Shown one piece after another: positions 53,803-54,841 of a stretch of 54,841 bases of DNA. The notes beneath the pieces are model-generated. The model did not search any database, was not told the DNA's origin, and was given only the letters and a program-made list of their open reading frames with translations. Made by a program: the position numbers and the translations under genes. Origin of the DNA: Mycobacterium sp. E2733. GTDB taxonomy: Bacteria > Actinomycetota > Actinomycetes > Mycobacteriales > Mycobacteriaceae. The stretch lies in contig NZ_LZJZ01000136.1 in NCBI RefSeq assembly GCF_001667585.1, forward strand, positions 1 to 54,841. The letters are read 5' to 3'. How positions within the stretch are numbered: position 1 is the stretch's first letter; each line of letters opens with the position of its first letter.

Positions 53803-54841
53803 GTGCGCATAGGGGGACGCCGGGGTGCACACCCGGCCGCCGCGGCGGAGCGGCTACGAGCACTTCAGGTATCACGCACGCGCGCATTCGGGGTCGCCAC
53901 CATCACCCCGTTGATTTTTGCCGGAGCGGTGAGCGGAGGGGCGCCTTCACTCCCGGTAAAACTCCCGCCGGTGCATGCCAACATCACTCCGGTGGCTGCT
54001 GTCTCCCCGAGCATGCCCGACCTCTCGGGGCCGGCTGTCGTCCGCATCGACCGTTCTCCGACCGCTTTCCACGTCGCCGAACCCGCCTTGTCGGCACCAC
54101 CGCCGGCGATGATTGTGAATGCGCCTGGGGCGCTTGGCATCCCGAGCATCGCGTTGGCGGCCTATCGCAGCGCCGAGCAGAAGATGGCGGTGGCCGCCCC
54201 CAACTGCGGCGTCAGCTGGAACCTGCTGGCGGGGATCGGGCGCATCGAGTCGGGGCATGCCGGGGGCGGTGCGGTTGACGCGCGCGGCACCGCCGTCGTC
54301 CCGATCTACGGCCCCGCGCTGGACGGCACGCTGCCGGGCAACGAGGTCATCCTGCAAAGCAGCACCGGCAATCGCCCCACCTATGCCCGCGCGATGGGGC
54401 CGATGCAGTTCTTGCCTGGCACCTGGGCGCGATACGCGTCCGACGGCAAAGGCGACGGCGTGGCCGATCCGCAGAACCTCTTCGACTCCACGCTGGCCGC
54501 GGCCCGCTACCTGTGCAGCGGCGGCCTCAACCTCCGCGATCCGTCGCAAGTGATGGCCGCGATCCTTCGCTACAACAACTCGATGGCCTACGCGCAGAAC
54601 GTTCTGGGCTGGGCCTCGGCGTACGCCACCGGCGTGGTTCCGGTCGACCTGCCTCCGATGACTGGGCCGCCGCCTCCGCTCGGCGACGGGTTCCTTGAGC
54701 ATCCCGAGGGACTCGGCCCCAACCTGCCGATGAACGTCAACGGGTTGCCGCTGGACGACCCCCTGGCGCGCATGCCGTTGATCGACCTCAGCCAACCGCA
54801 GAGCGTCGGTCCACCGCCGATGTTCCCGTGGATGACCCCAC
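53803..54841 (+). CDS. Secreted lytic transglycosylase-like protein (Rv1230c-like), 3' end outside window
   Basis: The gene is open to the right edge (346 codons seen). The GTG at 53803 follows CTAGGACGG. A signal-like segment (R-T-R-A-F-G-V-A-T-I-T-P-L-I-F-A-G-A-V-S) covers about residues 26-46, then a Pro/Ala-rich stretch. From about 107 comes an SLT_2/MltB-type domain: catalytic Glu in G-I-G-R-I-E-S-G-H, then A-M-G-P-M-Q-F-L-P-G-T-W, A-A-R-Y-L-C and I-L-R-Y-N-N-S-M-A-Y. It should cleave peptidoglycan glycan strands outside the membrane. The C-terminus is Pro-rich. The Crp-like site suggests cAMP control. Confidence 0.9.
   Translation, partial: MRIGGRRGAHPAAAAERLRALQVSRTRAFGVATITPLIFAGAVSGGAPSLPVKLPPVHANITPVAAVSPSMPDLSGPAVVRIDRSPTAFHVAEPALSAPPPAMIVNAPGALGIPSIALAAYRSAEQKMAVAAPNCGVSWNLLAGIGRIESGHAGGGAVDARGTAVVPIYGPALDGTLPGNEVILQSSTGNRPTYARAMGPMQFLPGTWARYASDGKGDGVADPQNLFDSTLAAARYLCSGGLNLRDPSQVMAAILRYNNSMAYAQNVLGWASAYATGVVPVDLPPMTGPPPPLGDGFLEHPEGLGPNLPMNVNGLPLDDPLARMPLIDLSQPQSVGPPPMFPWMTP

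Overview
The window is high-GC chromosomal DNA from a mycobacterium, most likely a slow-growing non-tuberculous species. The gene order follows the M. tuberculosis interval Rv1276c down to Rv1230c almost gene for gene, in inverted orientation. Orthologue names come from recalled protein families and synteny; no search was run. There is no phage, plasmid, CRISPR array, rRNA or tRNA. The island-like features are differences from the tuberculosis layout: insertions, remnants and duplications.

Left part (1-12.9 kb): the tail of a 13E12/DUF222 HNH protein, a SixA-type phosphatase, the lipoprotein pair lprC/lprB, a heterodimeric ABC exporter, a decayed FHA fragment of EmbR, and a PknH-type receptor kinase. 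A cAMP/sRNA cluster follows: an AbmR-like regulator, a probable Mcr11 small RNA, and an Rv1264-type adenylyl cyclase. A family-6 DNA glycosylase, an amidase, a HIT protein and a Ddn-like protein complete this part.

Middle part (12.8-35.3 kb): a 1297-residue membrane c-di-GMP enzyme built from two homologous TM+GGDEF halves plus one EAL domain, then a luciferase-like monooxygenase interrupted by an in-frame amber codon. Next come an FAD monooxygenase with the iron-sulfur uracil glycosylase UdgB, a Tap-type efflux pump, a SHOCT protein, a GlcD-type FAD oxidase, and a CYP130-tetR operon with a well-formed promoter and palindromic operator. After these are an acyltransferase and a DEAD-box helicase, lprE with a three-domain nuclease-helicase, a DHA2 drug exporter and a small membrane protein.

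Right part (35.3-54.8 kb): central carbon metabolism and trehalose recycling. It holds the fused 2-oxoglutarate enzyme SucA/Kgd, tandem duplicated SDR genes, lpqZ, an NAD(P)-malic enzyme, malate dehydrogenase and CorA. The trehalose importer operon (Rv1234 type-lpqY-sugABC) carries an extra translationally coupled SUFU-domain gene. The window ends with an MgtE-N/CBS protein, a DUF1003 protein and the start of a secreted transglycosylase behind a Crp-like site.

Many promoters put a TANNNT -10 box only 6-7 nt before the start codon, so leaderless mRNAs appear common here, as expected for mycobacteria. The most interesting points are the dual-module c-di-GMP protein, the Mcr11-like RNA with its AbmR-like neighbour and 8-bp iterons, the EmbR FHA remnant beside its former partner kinase, the amber-split monooxygenase, and several strong palindromes.
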